From positions 1 through 42,319 of the forward strand of contig FQWG01000030.1 in the NCBI GenBank assembly GCA_900129595.1: 42,319 nt of DNA, given 5' to 3'. Below the pieces are notes generated by a model. The model was not told the DNA's origin, did not search any database, and saw nothing but the letters and a program-made list of their open reading frames with translations. This document shows positions 18,631 through 25,969 of the stretch, one piece after another. The position numbers were made by a program, and so were the translations under genes. The first letter of the stretch is position 1. The number at the start of each line of letters is the position of its first letter. This DNA is from Flavobacterium frigidimaris (GTDB lineage Bacteria > Bacteroidota > Bacteroidia > Flavobacteriales > Flavobacteriaceae).

Positions 18631-19026
18631 ATGGAAACAATATCAGCACAAATAGATACCCGCTTGTATCGAACGGAAATAACATCAGCCAGCGGCAATA
18701 TTGTAATCGCCGACGAACCTCAGGAAATGGGCGGCAAAAACTTAGGGTTTAGCCCATCAGAACTTTTGGCTTCATCGTTGGCATCCTGCACTCTGATTAC
18801 ACTTAGAATGTACATCAACCGCAAACAATGGGACGTTTCTGAGATCAACATCAAAGTTGATTTTGAAAGGGATACCGATAAAAATGTTTCTCTCTTTACG
18901 AGAAAAATCGAAATTATTGGCGAAGTAGATCAAACACAAAGACATCGGTTAGAAACCATTGCCAACAGCTGCCCAATACATAAAATACTAACACATTCAA
19001 TAGAAATCAAAACCACATTAATATAA
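18631..19026 (+). CDS. OsmC family peroxiredoxin-like protein
   Basis: A 131-residue protein from the ATG at 18631, chosen because it lies 4 bp after the pirin stop; an earlier in-frame start would sit inside the pirin gene. Both redox cysteines are present: C53 ('LASSLASCTLITLRMY') and C114 ('ANSCPIHKIL'). OsmC/Ohr proteins form dimers and reduce organic hydroperoxides. This length and the 'GFSPSELLASSLASC' motif place it in the OsmC/YhfA group. It is the middle gene of the pirin-OsmC-GNAT operon. Confidence 0.93.
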   Translation: METISAQIDTRLYRTEITSASGNIVIADEPQEMGGKNLGFSPSELLASSLASCTLITLRMYINRKQWDVSEINIKVDFERDTDKNVSLFTRKIEIIGEVDQTQRHRLETIANSCPIHKILTHSIEIKTTLI

Positions 19027-19033
19027 ACTTATC

Positions 19034-19318
19034 ATGGAAATCAAACAAATAAACGATACAAGAAGAGGCTATTTTGAAGCTATAGAAGATGAAAAACAAG
19101 CCGGAAAAATGACTTATACCTGGGCTGGAGATTCTAAATTCATCATCGACCATACTGAAGTCAATGAAGATTTTAATGGAAAAGGCGTTGGAAAAAAATT
19201 GGTTATGGCCGCCGTAGAATATGCAAGAACAAACAACCTAAAAATAATCCCGCTTTGCCCTTTTGCAAAAAGTGTTTTTGATAAGGTTGAAGAAATTCAT
19301 GATGTACTTTTTTCTTAA
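19034..19318 (+). CDS. Small GNAT-family N-acetyltransferase (YjdJ-like)
   Basis: A 94-residue minimal GNAT fold. The acetyl-CoA loop is 'VNEDFNGKGVGKKLVMAAVEYARTNNLKIIPLCPFAKSVFDK', typical of the small YjdJ-like (COG2388) group. The substrate is unknown. It begins 7 bp after the OsmC stop as the last gene of the operon, and two tandem hairpin terminators follow. Confidence 0.93.
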   Translation: MEIKQINDTRRGYFEAIEDEKQAGKMTYTWAGDSKFIIDHTEVNEDFNGKGVGKKLVMAAVEYARTNNLKIIPLCPFAKSVFDKVEEIHDVLFS

Positions 19319-19354
19319 AGGTTCAAAGGTTTCTCTTACTACTTAATATTTTTA

Positions 19355-19586
19355 ATACTAAGGCACACTCTTGTGTGTCTTTTGTATTTTTATAATACTC
19401 ATTGCTCTTAAACTTTGTCCCTTTGCTCCTCTGAACCTTTGTCCCTTAAAAACAAAATTTTAAATTTTCAATACTAAGACACACTCTTGTGTGTCTTTTG
19501 TATTTTTATAATACCCATTGCTCTTAAACTTTGTCTCTTTGTTCCTCTGAACCTTTGCCTCTTAAAAACAAAATTTTAAAATCTCC
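19355..19586 (+). repeat. Two 116-bp tandem copies, each with a hairpin terminator
   Basis: Units at 19355-19470 and 19471-19586 are nearly identical. Each starts with a hairpin (stem aagRcacac/gtgtgtctt, loop tctt; 19360-19381 and 19476-19497) followed by a T-rich run, then a shared tail ending 'aaaacaaaattttaaa'. The hairpin end fits termination of the pirin-OsmC-GNAT operon. The unit occupies most of the 308-bp spacer before the adenosine deaminase-like gene, and no other coding region is seen there. Confidence 0.88.
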
Positions 19587-19626
19587 TCAAAATCCATTAT
19601 ATTTGCATGTAATTTAAACTTAGAGT

Positions 19627-21042
19627 ATGACGAGGATAATTACACTTTTCTGTTTTTTCATAGCACAAATCAGCTTTTCTCAAACGGCTGAAAATTATTT
19701 AGAAAAAATCAGAAATAACGAAGCTCTCTTAACAGCTTTCTTTCAACAAATGCCAAAAGGCGGAGATTTACACCATCATTTTTCGGGATCAGTTTATGCA
19801 GAACCTCTTTTGGAAAGAGCTATTGCTGAAGATTTCTATTTGAATTTAGAATCGATGAACGTATCTAAAACGAAACCTGTAAATGGCAATTGGAAAACTT
19901 TCTCTTCACTTAAAAACGAAGGAAAACTGGCTTTTTACGAGCAACAAGTCATGCAAACCTGGTCTGCTAAAGATTATAATGGTTCTGTACCTTCTGATGA
20001 CTTATTTTTTGATTCTTTTCAAAAATTTGAACCTACTATTCAGGGGCATTTTGCAGAAGGAATGCTGGAATTGAAAAAACGTGCCCTTGCTGAAAACGTA
20101 AGTTATATAGAAACACAATTATCGACAATTCCGTGTGATATGAACGTTGCTGACTTGACAGATTTCAATTCAAAATTACGTCAGGCAGCTTCTCAAAAAG
20201 ACGAAAAAGCAGTACTAAAACTTTTAGACGAATTGTATAAATCGATCCAAAAGAAAGATGCTAAAAAATACGCTGCCGATTTCAACAATAATTTTATAGC
20301 AAAATTGCATAAAGACTTAAAAATTGATGACGATCGTTTTACCATGCGTTATCAAAATTTTGTACTTCGTTTTATGGATCCTGTTGATTTATTCAAAAAC
20401 ATGACAATTGCCTTTATCTCTGCAAATGACAGCAAATTGGTTGCAGGTGTAAACATCGTTTCTCCGGAACATGGCGAAAATTCTATGAAAGATTATTGGC
20501 TGCACATGTTAATGTTCAAATATTGCCATTCGAAATTTCCTGATGTAAAATATACGCTTCATGCGGGAGAATTAACTTTAGGCCTGGTTCAGCCCGAAGA
20601 TTTGACATGGCACATCAATGATGCGATTCATGTTGCAGGAGCCAATAGAATTGGTCATGGAGTGGACATTGCCTACGAAGCAAATTCGTATGATTTATTG
20701 CGTTATATGGCAAAAAATAATATTCCAATTGAAATTAATTTAACGAGTAATGAATTCATTTTGAAAGTAAAAGAAAACAGACATCCGTTTACACTTTATA
20801 AAGAATTTAATGTGCCAATCGTTATCAGTACCGATGATGCAGGAATTTTAAGAACCAATATGACGGAACAATATGTTTTATTGGCTAAAAGATATCCTGA
20901 TGTTTCATATGCCACAATAAAACAATATGTTTACAACAGCATCGATTATAGTTTTATTCAGGATGCAGCTGTAAAAAAACAATTAGTGAAAGATTTAGAC
21001 GGAAGATTTAAAACTTTTGAAGCAAAATTTTCTAAGAACTAA
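19627..21042 (+). CDS. Secreted adenosine deaminase-like metal hydrolase
   Basis: A 471-residue protein with a signal peptide (residues 1-19, ending QISFSQ). Metal motifs of the adenosine/AMP deaminase superfamily are complete: HHHFSGS with H49 and H51, 'YTLHAGE' (His and catalytic Glu), 'RIGHGVDI' and 'ISTDDAGI' with the catalytic Asp. The N-terminal 'MPKGGDLHHHFSGSVY' resembles the exported ADGF-like group more than cytosolic adenosine deaminase. It probably deaminates adenosine or related nucleosides in the periplasm or outside, a first step in nucleoside salvage. It is likely monocistronic; a TATATTTG box lies shortly upstream. Confidence 0.92.
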   Translation: MTRIITLFCFFIAQISFSQTAENYLEKIRNNEALLTAFFQQMPKGGDLHHHFSGSVYAEPLLERAIAEDFYLNLESMNVSKTKPVNGNWKTFSSLKNEGKLAFYEQQVMQTWSAKDYNGSVPSDDLFFDSFQKFEPTIQGHFAEGMLELKKRALAENVSYIETQLSTIPCDMNVADLTDFNSKLRQAASQKDEKAVLKLLDELYKSIQKKDAKKYAADFNNNFIAKLHKDLKIDDDRFTMRYQNFVLRFMDPVDLFKNMTIAFISANDSKLVAGVNIVSPEHGENSMKDYWLHMLMFKYCHSKFPDVKYTLHAGELTLGLVQPEDLTWHINDAIHVAGANRIGHGVDIAYEANSYDLLRYMAKNNIPIEINLTSNEFILKVKENRHPFTLYKEFNVPIVISTDDAGILRTNMTEQYVLLAKRYPDVSYATIKQYVYNSIDYSFIQDAAVKKQLVKDLDGRFKTFEAKFSKN

Positions 21043-21063
21043 ATTTATAATCCAGTTGCGGGT

Positions 21064-21161
21064 TTCACGCAGATTTTAAACAGATTAAAGCTGATAAACG
21101 CAGATTTTTTTATTGTAAATATCAAAATTAAATCTGCTTAAATCTGCCTGATCTGCGTGAA
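21064..21161. repeat. Imperfect palindromic intergenic repeat with 11-bp arms
   Basis: The arms 'ttcacgcagat' (21064-21074) and 'atctgcgtgaa' (21151-21161) are exact inverted copies. The interior has further 'aacgcagatt', 'cagatt' and 'aatctgc' copies in both directions. Related strings occur at about 21490-21530, 34125-34165 and 38232-38275, so it looks like a dispersed family. Confidence 0.7.
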
Positions 21162-21177
21162 AAAAATAAAAAATCAT

Positions 21178-21501
21178 ATGATTCTAGAAGCTGCTTTTCT
21201 TTACATAAAACCTGATTTGGCAACTCAATTTGAAGCTGATTTTGCAAAAGCAAGTCGATACATTTCATCGATTGATGGTTATTTAGGACATCGTTTAGAG
21301 AAATGTCTTGAAGCTGAAAACAAGTATCTTTTATTGGTAGACTGGAATACGCTTGAAGATCACACTGAAGGTTTCAGGAATTCTGAAGCGTATTTAGAAT
21401 GGAAGAAAATTTTACATCATTATTATGAACCGTTTCCTGTTGTAGAGCATTTTGAAACTGTTTTTGAGAATAAAAAGCAGCCCACTGACTTTACGGATTA
21501 A
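21178..21501 (+). CDS. Antibiotic biosynthesis monooxygenase (ABM)-fold protein
   Basis: A 107-residue small alpha/beta-barrel protein. I chose the ATG at 21178 over a GTG 21 bp upstream because it gives the usual family start MILEAAFLYIKPD; the earlier start lies inside the palindromic repeat. Features are 'YISSIDGYLGHRLEKCLEAENKYLLLVDWNTLEDHTEGFRNSEAYLEWKKIL' and the His-rich end 'HHYYEPFPVVEHFE', typical of ABM/EthD-like dimers. These use heme-free chemistry on quinones or act on heme, but the substrate here is unknown. Confidence 0.85.
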   Translation: MILEAAFLYIKPDLATQFEADFAKASRYISSIDGYLGHRLEKCLEAENKYLLLVDWNTLEDHTEGFRNSEAYLEWKKILHHYYEPFPVVEHFETVFENKKQPTDFTD

Positions 21502-21540
21502 ACGGATTTACGCAGATTTATCAGATAGAAAACTACAATA

Positions 21541-22164
21541 ATGGCAGACTGGTACAGAAGAAAAACTTGGACAAAAATTGACGAAGAAGAATTCTTTGTC
21601 AAGCTTGGACGTGCAAGAAAAGATGGTCGAGCACAATACCTTAAAATTCAAGCTATAGAATTAGTTGACACTAAAGATAAAAAACTTTTAAAAGTTGCTG
21701 ACATGTTGCTGAATAAGATGTTGACTGAGTATCCGGATGATAACTTTAATAAAGGCTCTGCACTTCACACACTCGGAAACATTTACAAAGAGCGTGAAGA
21801 AAATACAATAGCTATTGATTATTATAAAAAGGCACTTGATTTTGAAACTGTTTATCCTAATGTAAAAACTCAAGCGTATTTAGACTATTCGGAATTAATT
21901 ATTAAGACAAATGACACTTCAAAATTTGGAGAAGTAGAAGATATTTTAATAGAGAGACAGCCTAAACTCCTGTTTCCACTTGAAAAGTATATAGTAAATT
22001 CTATTTTATCAATTATAAACAAACATAATGGCAAGACTGAGAGAGCATTTTTTTATGCTGAGTTAGCGGAACAAAATGCTAATAGTGAAACTTCAGGCCT
22101 TAGGTATCATAAAAAACTGGGATTAGTAAATAAAAGAGAAACCTGGTTAGACAAACTCTTGTAA
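21541..22164 (+). CDS. TPR-like protein of unknown function
   Basis: A 207-residue soluble, charged protein starting MADWYRRKTWTKIDEEEFFVKLGRARKDGRAQYLKIQAIEL. The sequence is helical with TPR-like repeats: 'GSALHTLGNIYKEREENTIAIDYYKKALDFE' (about 77-107) and 'AYLDYSELIIKTND', ending 'LRYHKKLGLVNKRETWLDKLL'. There is no signal peptide. The likely role is protein-protein interaction; the family is not one I can name. It stands alone on the plus strand, 39 bp after the monooxygenase-fold gene, and may share its transcript. Confidence 0.75.
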   Translation: MADWYRRKTWTKIDEEEFFVKLGRARKDGRAQYLKIQAIELVDTKDKKLLKVADMLLNKMLTEYPDDNFNKGSALHTLGNIYKEREENTIAIDYYKKALDFETVYPNVKTQAYLDYSELIIKTNDTSKFGEVEDILIERQPKLLFPLEKYIVNSILSIINKHNGKTERAFFYAELAEQNANSETSGLRYHKKLGLVNKRETWLDKLL

Positions 22165-22280
22165 AATGAAAGTATAGTTCGCAAGAATTTGTGCTAATTT
22201 GATTTTTTAATTCGGAAAAATTCATTACTTACTTCGTGAATTAGCTACTCTCGTGTCGTGGCAAAAAATAACAACAAAAA

Positions 22281-22754
22281 ATGAATATCAAACTTATCGC
22301 CATAGGCAAAACAGATAACAAATCACTTCAAACTTTGATTGATGATTATACCAAACGTTTGTCGTTTTACATCAAATTTGATCTGGAGATTATTCCCGAT
22401 ATCAAAAACGTAAAGAATTTATCCGAAAGTCAGCAAAAAGAAAAAGAAGGCGAATTGATTCTGTCCAAACTTTCGCCAACGGATCAGTTGATTTTATTGG
22501 ATGAAAACGGAAAAAACTTCTCCAGCGTTGGTTTCTCTGAAGAATTACAAAAGAAAATGAACTCCGGAATCAAAACTTTGGTTTTTGTAATTGGCGGTCC
22601 TTACGGATTCTCCGATACGGTTTACAGCAAAGCACAAGGAAAAATTTCACTTTCACTAATGACTTTTTCACACCAAATGGTACGTCTGTTTTTTATCGAA
22701 CAATTGTACCGTGGATTTACGATTTTAAGAAATGAACCTTATCATCACCAATAA
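22281..22754 (+). CDS. rlmH: 23S rRNA pseudouridine-1915 N3-methyltransferase
   Basis: A 157-residue SPOUT-class methyltransferase. It has 'DEKGKNFSS'-type central loop ('LLDENGKNFSS'), the SAM-binding knot loop 'VFVIGGPYGFSD' (GGPYGF at 105-110), and the conserved C-terminal tail 'FFIEQLYRGFTILRNEPYHHQ'. It methylates pseudouridine 1915 in helix 69 of 23S rRNA in assembled ribosomes. Length is standard (about 155). The preceding spacer (22165-22280) has no clear promoter. It converges on the lipoprotein gene at 22798. Confidence 0.96.
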   Translation: MNIKLIAIGKTDNKSLQTLIDDYTKRLSFYIKFDLEIIPDIKNVKNLSESQQKEKEGELILSKLSPTDQLILLDENGKNFSSVGFSEELQKKMNSGIKTLVFVIGGPYGFSDTVYSKAQGKISLSLMTFSHQMVRLFFIEQLYRGFTILRNEPYHHQ

Positions 22755-22797
22755 AGTTTAATCGTTTATTTGGTTAATTGGTTAATCGTAAAATTGT

Positions 22798-23421
22798 TTA
22801 AAAAATGAATTCTTCGTTAACCATTGCAAATGATTCTAGTTTTTGCACTAAAATTTTATTCTGAATATAAGCATCAAAACTCATGTTTTTATCAAAACAG
22901 ATTTGCATTTTTGGTTGAACAGCAAAATCAAGACTTGCGATATAATTTAATAATTCTTCTTTTTTAAGGACTTGATTATTAACCTCAACAGTCTCGTTTT
23001 TTTTAAAAAACACAACCATTCCTTCTGATTTTGGTTTCGCTGTTTTGTAATACACTTTCGTGAAAGGTAAAAAGGACAGATTCTTTCCTACAGAATCTGC
23101 GTAAGAATAATAATTTTCAGCATTTTCATTTTTATGAGCGCTATCAGCACGCTTTTTTTCCTGTAACTTTATTACTTCCGGAATTACTAATTTCAACGGC
23201 AAACGTCTATCAATATTGAAAAGCCAATTGGTAGAGATAATACTGTTTTTTCGGTTTACATCTGCAATAGTGTCTTTTCCTTCTGTTTTAAAGAAGATGT
23301 AAATTGGCGAATGATCCTGAACATCTTTCACAATTGTTACGTTTGATTTTGGAAGTAAAACATCTTCTTTTTTTTCACAAGAAAAAAGAAGCAAGGCAAT
23401 AATTAAAGTGTAGTATTTCAT
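22798..23421 (-). CDS. Lipoprotein of unknown function
   Basis: A 207-residue protein with a lipoprotein signal peptide: MKYYTLIIALLLFSC, predicted lipidation at C15, then Glu-Lys-Lys. The body is charged, has no further membrane segment and contains 'SPIYIFFKTEGKDTIADVNRKN' and 'SDF-like' paired beta/alpha stretches; I recognise no named family. It follows the DUF4919-type gene by 18 bp, so it is probably co-transcribed with it and with folP. A role in the cell envelope is likely from the signal alone. Confidence 0.75.
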   Translation of the reverse strand: MKYYTLIIALLLFSCEKKEDVLLPKSNVTIVKDVQDHSPIYIFFKTEGKDTIADVNRKNSIISTNWLFNIDRRLPLKLVIPEVIKLQEKKRADSAHKNENAENYYSYADSVGKNLSFLPFTKVYYKTAKPKSEGMVVFFKKNETVEVNNQVLKKEELLNYIASLDFAVQPKMQICFDKNMSFDAYIQNKILVQKLESFAMVNEEFIF

Positions 23422-23439
23422 ATTTATTTTTTCAAGATA

Positions 23440-24267
23440 TTATTCTTCAATTTTATAATCGTCTTTTTTTAATAAAGGTAACCAATGTGTCAAATTTGAG
23501 AAACGCATTATATGATAACAGTCATATCCTCCTAAAAGTATTTTTTCTTTCGTCAGGATCAATCTAACTTTTCTTGGAAAACAACCAAATTTAGCTTCAT
23601 AAATAGATAATCCTTCAAAAAAATTATTTAAGACATAAGGCACTTGGCGGGTTCCATTTCCATATTTAAAAACTGAATTTATAATTTTTACCATCATTAG
23701 AAAATGAAGATTAGATAAATCCGCATTTCCTAAATGCTTGTAAGCATAAGCAATCTCTTTGTGTCCACTTATATTATTAGGACTTTGATCAAGAATTTGT
23801 TTACAGGTGATAATTGCTTCATCATAGTTTTTGCTTTCATTCAAACTGTACGCTTTATTTGCCAAGCTATCCAGTTTAGTTGGATTTATTGAATTTGAAT
23901 GTATTTTATACTTTGTATACATTATTATTTGTTCTGCAGATACAAGAGTATCTAATGTACTTAATAATGATTCAACTTTTTTAAAATAATAAACAGAATT
24001 TACATTCGTTGTTTCATCAATAGATATTTTAAATTCAGGAATATTATTTTTTGTTATGCCACTGCTTGAATTATCCTCAGAAACTTCCTGAATGTCAGTT
24101 TCATTAGTTGTAGAAGTTTCTTTCTTGTTTTTGTTTTGAGAATAATCGCCATATATCTTAGCTGATTTATTTGCTTTTTTAGATGGCGGCGGCGATGAAG
24201 GAATTTGCCCAAAACTTACATTCATCAAAAAAAACAGAAGCCCTGCTAAATAGTATCTTTTCTTCAT
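23440..24267 (-). CDS. Exported DUF4919-type TPR protein
   Basis: A 275-residue protein with a signal peptide (about 1-20, ending NVSFGQ), a low-complexity Ser/Pro/Lys/Asn linker (about 22-75), then a helical domain. 'SLNESKNYDEAIITCKQILDQSPNNISGHKEIAYAYKHLGN' is a TPR-like repeat pair, followed by 'KYGNGTRQVPYVLNNFFEGLSIYEAKFG', which I associate with the Bacteroidota DUF4919 family. Function is unknown. It starts 22 bp after folP ends and lies in one transcription unit with the next lipoprotein gene. Confidence 0.68.
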   Translation of the reverse strand: MKKRYYLAGLLFFLMNVSFGQIPSSPPPSKKANKSAKIYGDYSQNKNKKETSTTNETDIQEVSEDNSSSGITKNNIPEFKISIDETTNVNSVYYFKKVESLLSTLDTLVSAEQIIMYTKYKIHSNSINPTKLDSLANKAYSLNESKNYDEAIITCKQILDQSPNNISGHKEIAYAYKHLGNADLSNLHFLMMVKIINSVFKYGNGTRQVPYVLNNFFEGLSIYEAKFGCFPRKVRLILTKEKILLGGYDCYHIMRFSNLTHWLPLLKKDDYKIEE

Positions 24268-24289
24268 TCTCCTACTTCAATTAAAAACA

Positions 24290-25114
24290 TTACAGATTTA
24301 TTTTACCAAACAAAGTAACACATTCTATTGCTTCTTTCACATCATGAACACGCAAGATTTTAGCCCCTTTTGTCAATGCAATCGTATTCAGGACCGTTGT
24401 TCCGTTTAGCGCTTCCTGTGGTGTATTATTTAATGTTTTATAAATCATTGATTTCCTCGAAACACCAGCTAAAACAGGTAATTCTAAAAGATTAAAAAGT
24501 TCCGTTTTTTGCAAAACTTCGTAATTCTGGTCGGTTGTTTTTGCGAATCCGAAACCTGGATCCAGAATCAAATCATTGATTCCTAAGCTTCTTGCTTTAT
24601 TTACTTTTTCAGAAAAATAGAAAAGCATTTCTTTTACGATATCATCGTATTGCGTAAGACTTTGCATCGTTTGCGGATTTCCGCGCATGTGCATCATAAT
24701 ATACGGGACATTATAATGTGCAATCACATCAAACATTTTATCATCTAATTCTCCTGCCGCAATATCGTTTATAATCGCAGCACCACTTTCTATACTTGCT
24801 TTTGCAACGGCAGCCCTAAAAGTATCGATTGATAATAATGTTTCAGGAAAATGCTTTAAAATCAATTCGATTGCGGGAACAATGCGTTCAATTTCTTCTT
24901 GCTCGGAAACAAATTCAGCACTTGGTTTGCTTGAATAGGCACCAATATCAATAAATGCGGCCCCTTCAGACAACATTTTATCTACTCGCGAGATAATTTC
25001 ATCTTCATTACTATATTTTCCTCCGTCAAAAAAAGAGTTTGGCGTAACATTCAGAATCCCCATCACTTTGGGAATCGATAAATCAATAAGTTGGCCTTTG
25101 CAGTTAATAAACAT
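24290..25114 (-). CDS. folP: Dihydropteroate synthase
   Basis: A 274-residue TIM-barrel enzyme of folate synthesis that joins 4-aminobenzoate to dihydropterin pyrophosphate. It has the pterin signature 'GILNVTPNSFFDGG' (19-32), 'FIDIGAYSSKPSA', 'SIDTFRAAVA', 'GAAIINDIAAG', 'DPGFGFAKT', 'GVSRKSM' and the C-terminal 'LRVHDVKEA'. Length is normal. It is the target of sulfonamides; I see no diagnostic resistance change by eye. It diverges from the DUF1599 gene across a 224-bp spacer that holds GAAACTTGAAAC-type repeats. Confidence 0.96.
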   Translation of the reverse strand: MFINCKGQLIDLSIPKVMGILNVTPNSFFDGGKYSNEDEIISRVDKMLSEGAAFIDIGAYSSKPSAEFVSEQEEIERIVPAIELILKHFPETLLSIDTFRAAVAKASIESGAAIINDIAAGELDDKMFDVIAHYNVPYIMMHMRGNPQTMQSLTQYDDIVKEMLFYFSEKVNKARSLGINDLILDPGFGFAKTTDQNYEVLQKTELFNLLELPVLAGVSRKSMIYKTLNNTPQEALNGTTVLNTIALTKGAKILRVHDVKEAIECVTLFGKINL

Positions 25115-25119
25115 TTTGT

Positions 25120-25290
25120 TTCAAGTTTTATTTGTTTCAAGTTTCAAGTTGATTTAGATTGCGTAAGTTCTCGAACTTGCCACTTTAAACCTGAAACTTG
25201 AAACATTCTTTTTTAGTTTCAAGTTACCACCGTTAACACTTTGTTTAGAAAAAACTTGAAACAAAGAAAACCTGAAACTTGAAACTCTTT
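25120..25290. repeat. Cluster of GAAACTTGAAAC-type direct and inverted repeats
   Basis: The spacer between folP and the DUF1599 gene carries 'tttcaagtttcaagtt' (about 25135-25150), 'ctgaaacttgaaac' (25191-25204), 'gtttcaagtt' (25217-25226) and 'cctgaaacttgaaac' (25271-25285) in both orientations. A low-complexity, recombination-prone spacer of the kind common in Flavobacterium; no coding capacity. Confidence 0.7.
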
Positions 25291-25309
25291 AATATTATCC
25301 CTATTTTTG
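25279..25309 (+). promoter_or_regulatory. Bacteroidota-type promoter for the DUF1599 gene
   Basis: TTG at 25279-25281, a 20-nt gap and TATTTTTG at 25302-25309 match the group consensus. The start codon at 25339 would follow a leader of about 23 nt. The TTG is within the last GAAACTTGAAAC repeat. Confidence 0.65.
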
Positions 25310-25338
25310 AAGAAATTTTAGCAAATATACAGCAATAA

Positions 25339-25878
25339 ATGAAGAATACTCCCCTTGAATATGATAATGTAATTACGGTTTGCCGCACTTTATTTATCAA
25401 TAAAATGAAAGATTACGGCAGTGCATGGCGAATTTTAAGATTGCCTTCACTAACGGATCAAATTTTTATAAAAGCACAACGAATCAGGAGTTTGCAGGAA
25501 AATGAAGTTCGCAAAGTGGATGAAGATGAAAAAGGAGAATTCATAGCAATCATCAATTATTCGATCATGGCTTTGATACAGTTAGAATTGGGTGTTGTTG
25601 ACCAGCCGGATTTAGATGTAGAAAAAGCAACTGAATTATACGATGCTAAAGTGAAGTTGACAAAAGAACTAATGCTGGCTAAAAACCATGATTATGGTGA
25701 AGCGTGGCGCGATATGCGCGTGAGTTCGCTAACGGATCTGATTTTACAAAAATTACTGCGTGTAAAACAAATTGAAGACAATAAAGGCAAAACTTTAGTT
25801 TCTGAAGGAATTGATGCAAATTATCAGGATATGATTAATTATTCCGTTTTCGCTCTAATCCTTGAACCCATAAAATAA
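25339..25878 (+). CDS. DUF1599 (nucleotide modification-associated domain 1) protein with internal duplication
   Basis: A 179-residue soluble protein made of two copies of the same domain. Copy 1 (about 8-95) has 'KMKDYGSAWRILRLPSLTDQIFIKAQRIRSLQEN...INYSIMALIQLELG'. Copy 2 (about 107-179) has 'KNHDYGEAWRDMRVSSLTDLILQKLLRVKQIEDN...INYSVFALILEP'. The shared DYGxAWR and SLTD motifs are the most conserved residues. From memory, PF07659 is also called nucleotide modification-associated domain 1, with relatives in phage-type DNA modification clusters. Its chromosomal function here is unknown. It precedes the DoxX-type gene by 91 bp. Confidence 0.88.
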   Translation: MKNTPLEYDNVITVCRTLFINKMKDYGSAWRILRLPSLTDQIFIKAQRIRSLQENEVRKVDEDEKGEFIAIINYSIMALIQLELGVVDQPDLDVEKATELYDAKVKLTKELMLAKNHDYGEAWRDMRVSSLTDLILQKLLRVKQIEDNKGKTLVSEGIDANYQDMINYSVFALILEPIK

Positions 25879-25885
25879 AATCAAA

Positions 25886-25940
25886 TTCCAAAATATAAAT
25901 TCCAAATGCCAAATTTTTTACCTGGAATTTGGAATTCAAA
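25886..25940. repeat. Palindromic 'aaattccaaa' intergenic repeat
   Basis: Copies of 'attccaaa' in one direction (25886-25912) and 'tttggaatt' in the other (25925-25933) form an imperfect palindrome between DUF1599 and the DoxX-type gene. It could fold in the transcript, but there is no T-run, so it is not an obvious terminator. Confidence 0.5.
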
Positions 25941-25969
25941 AAGATTGGACTTTAAATTAACTCTATACC

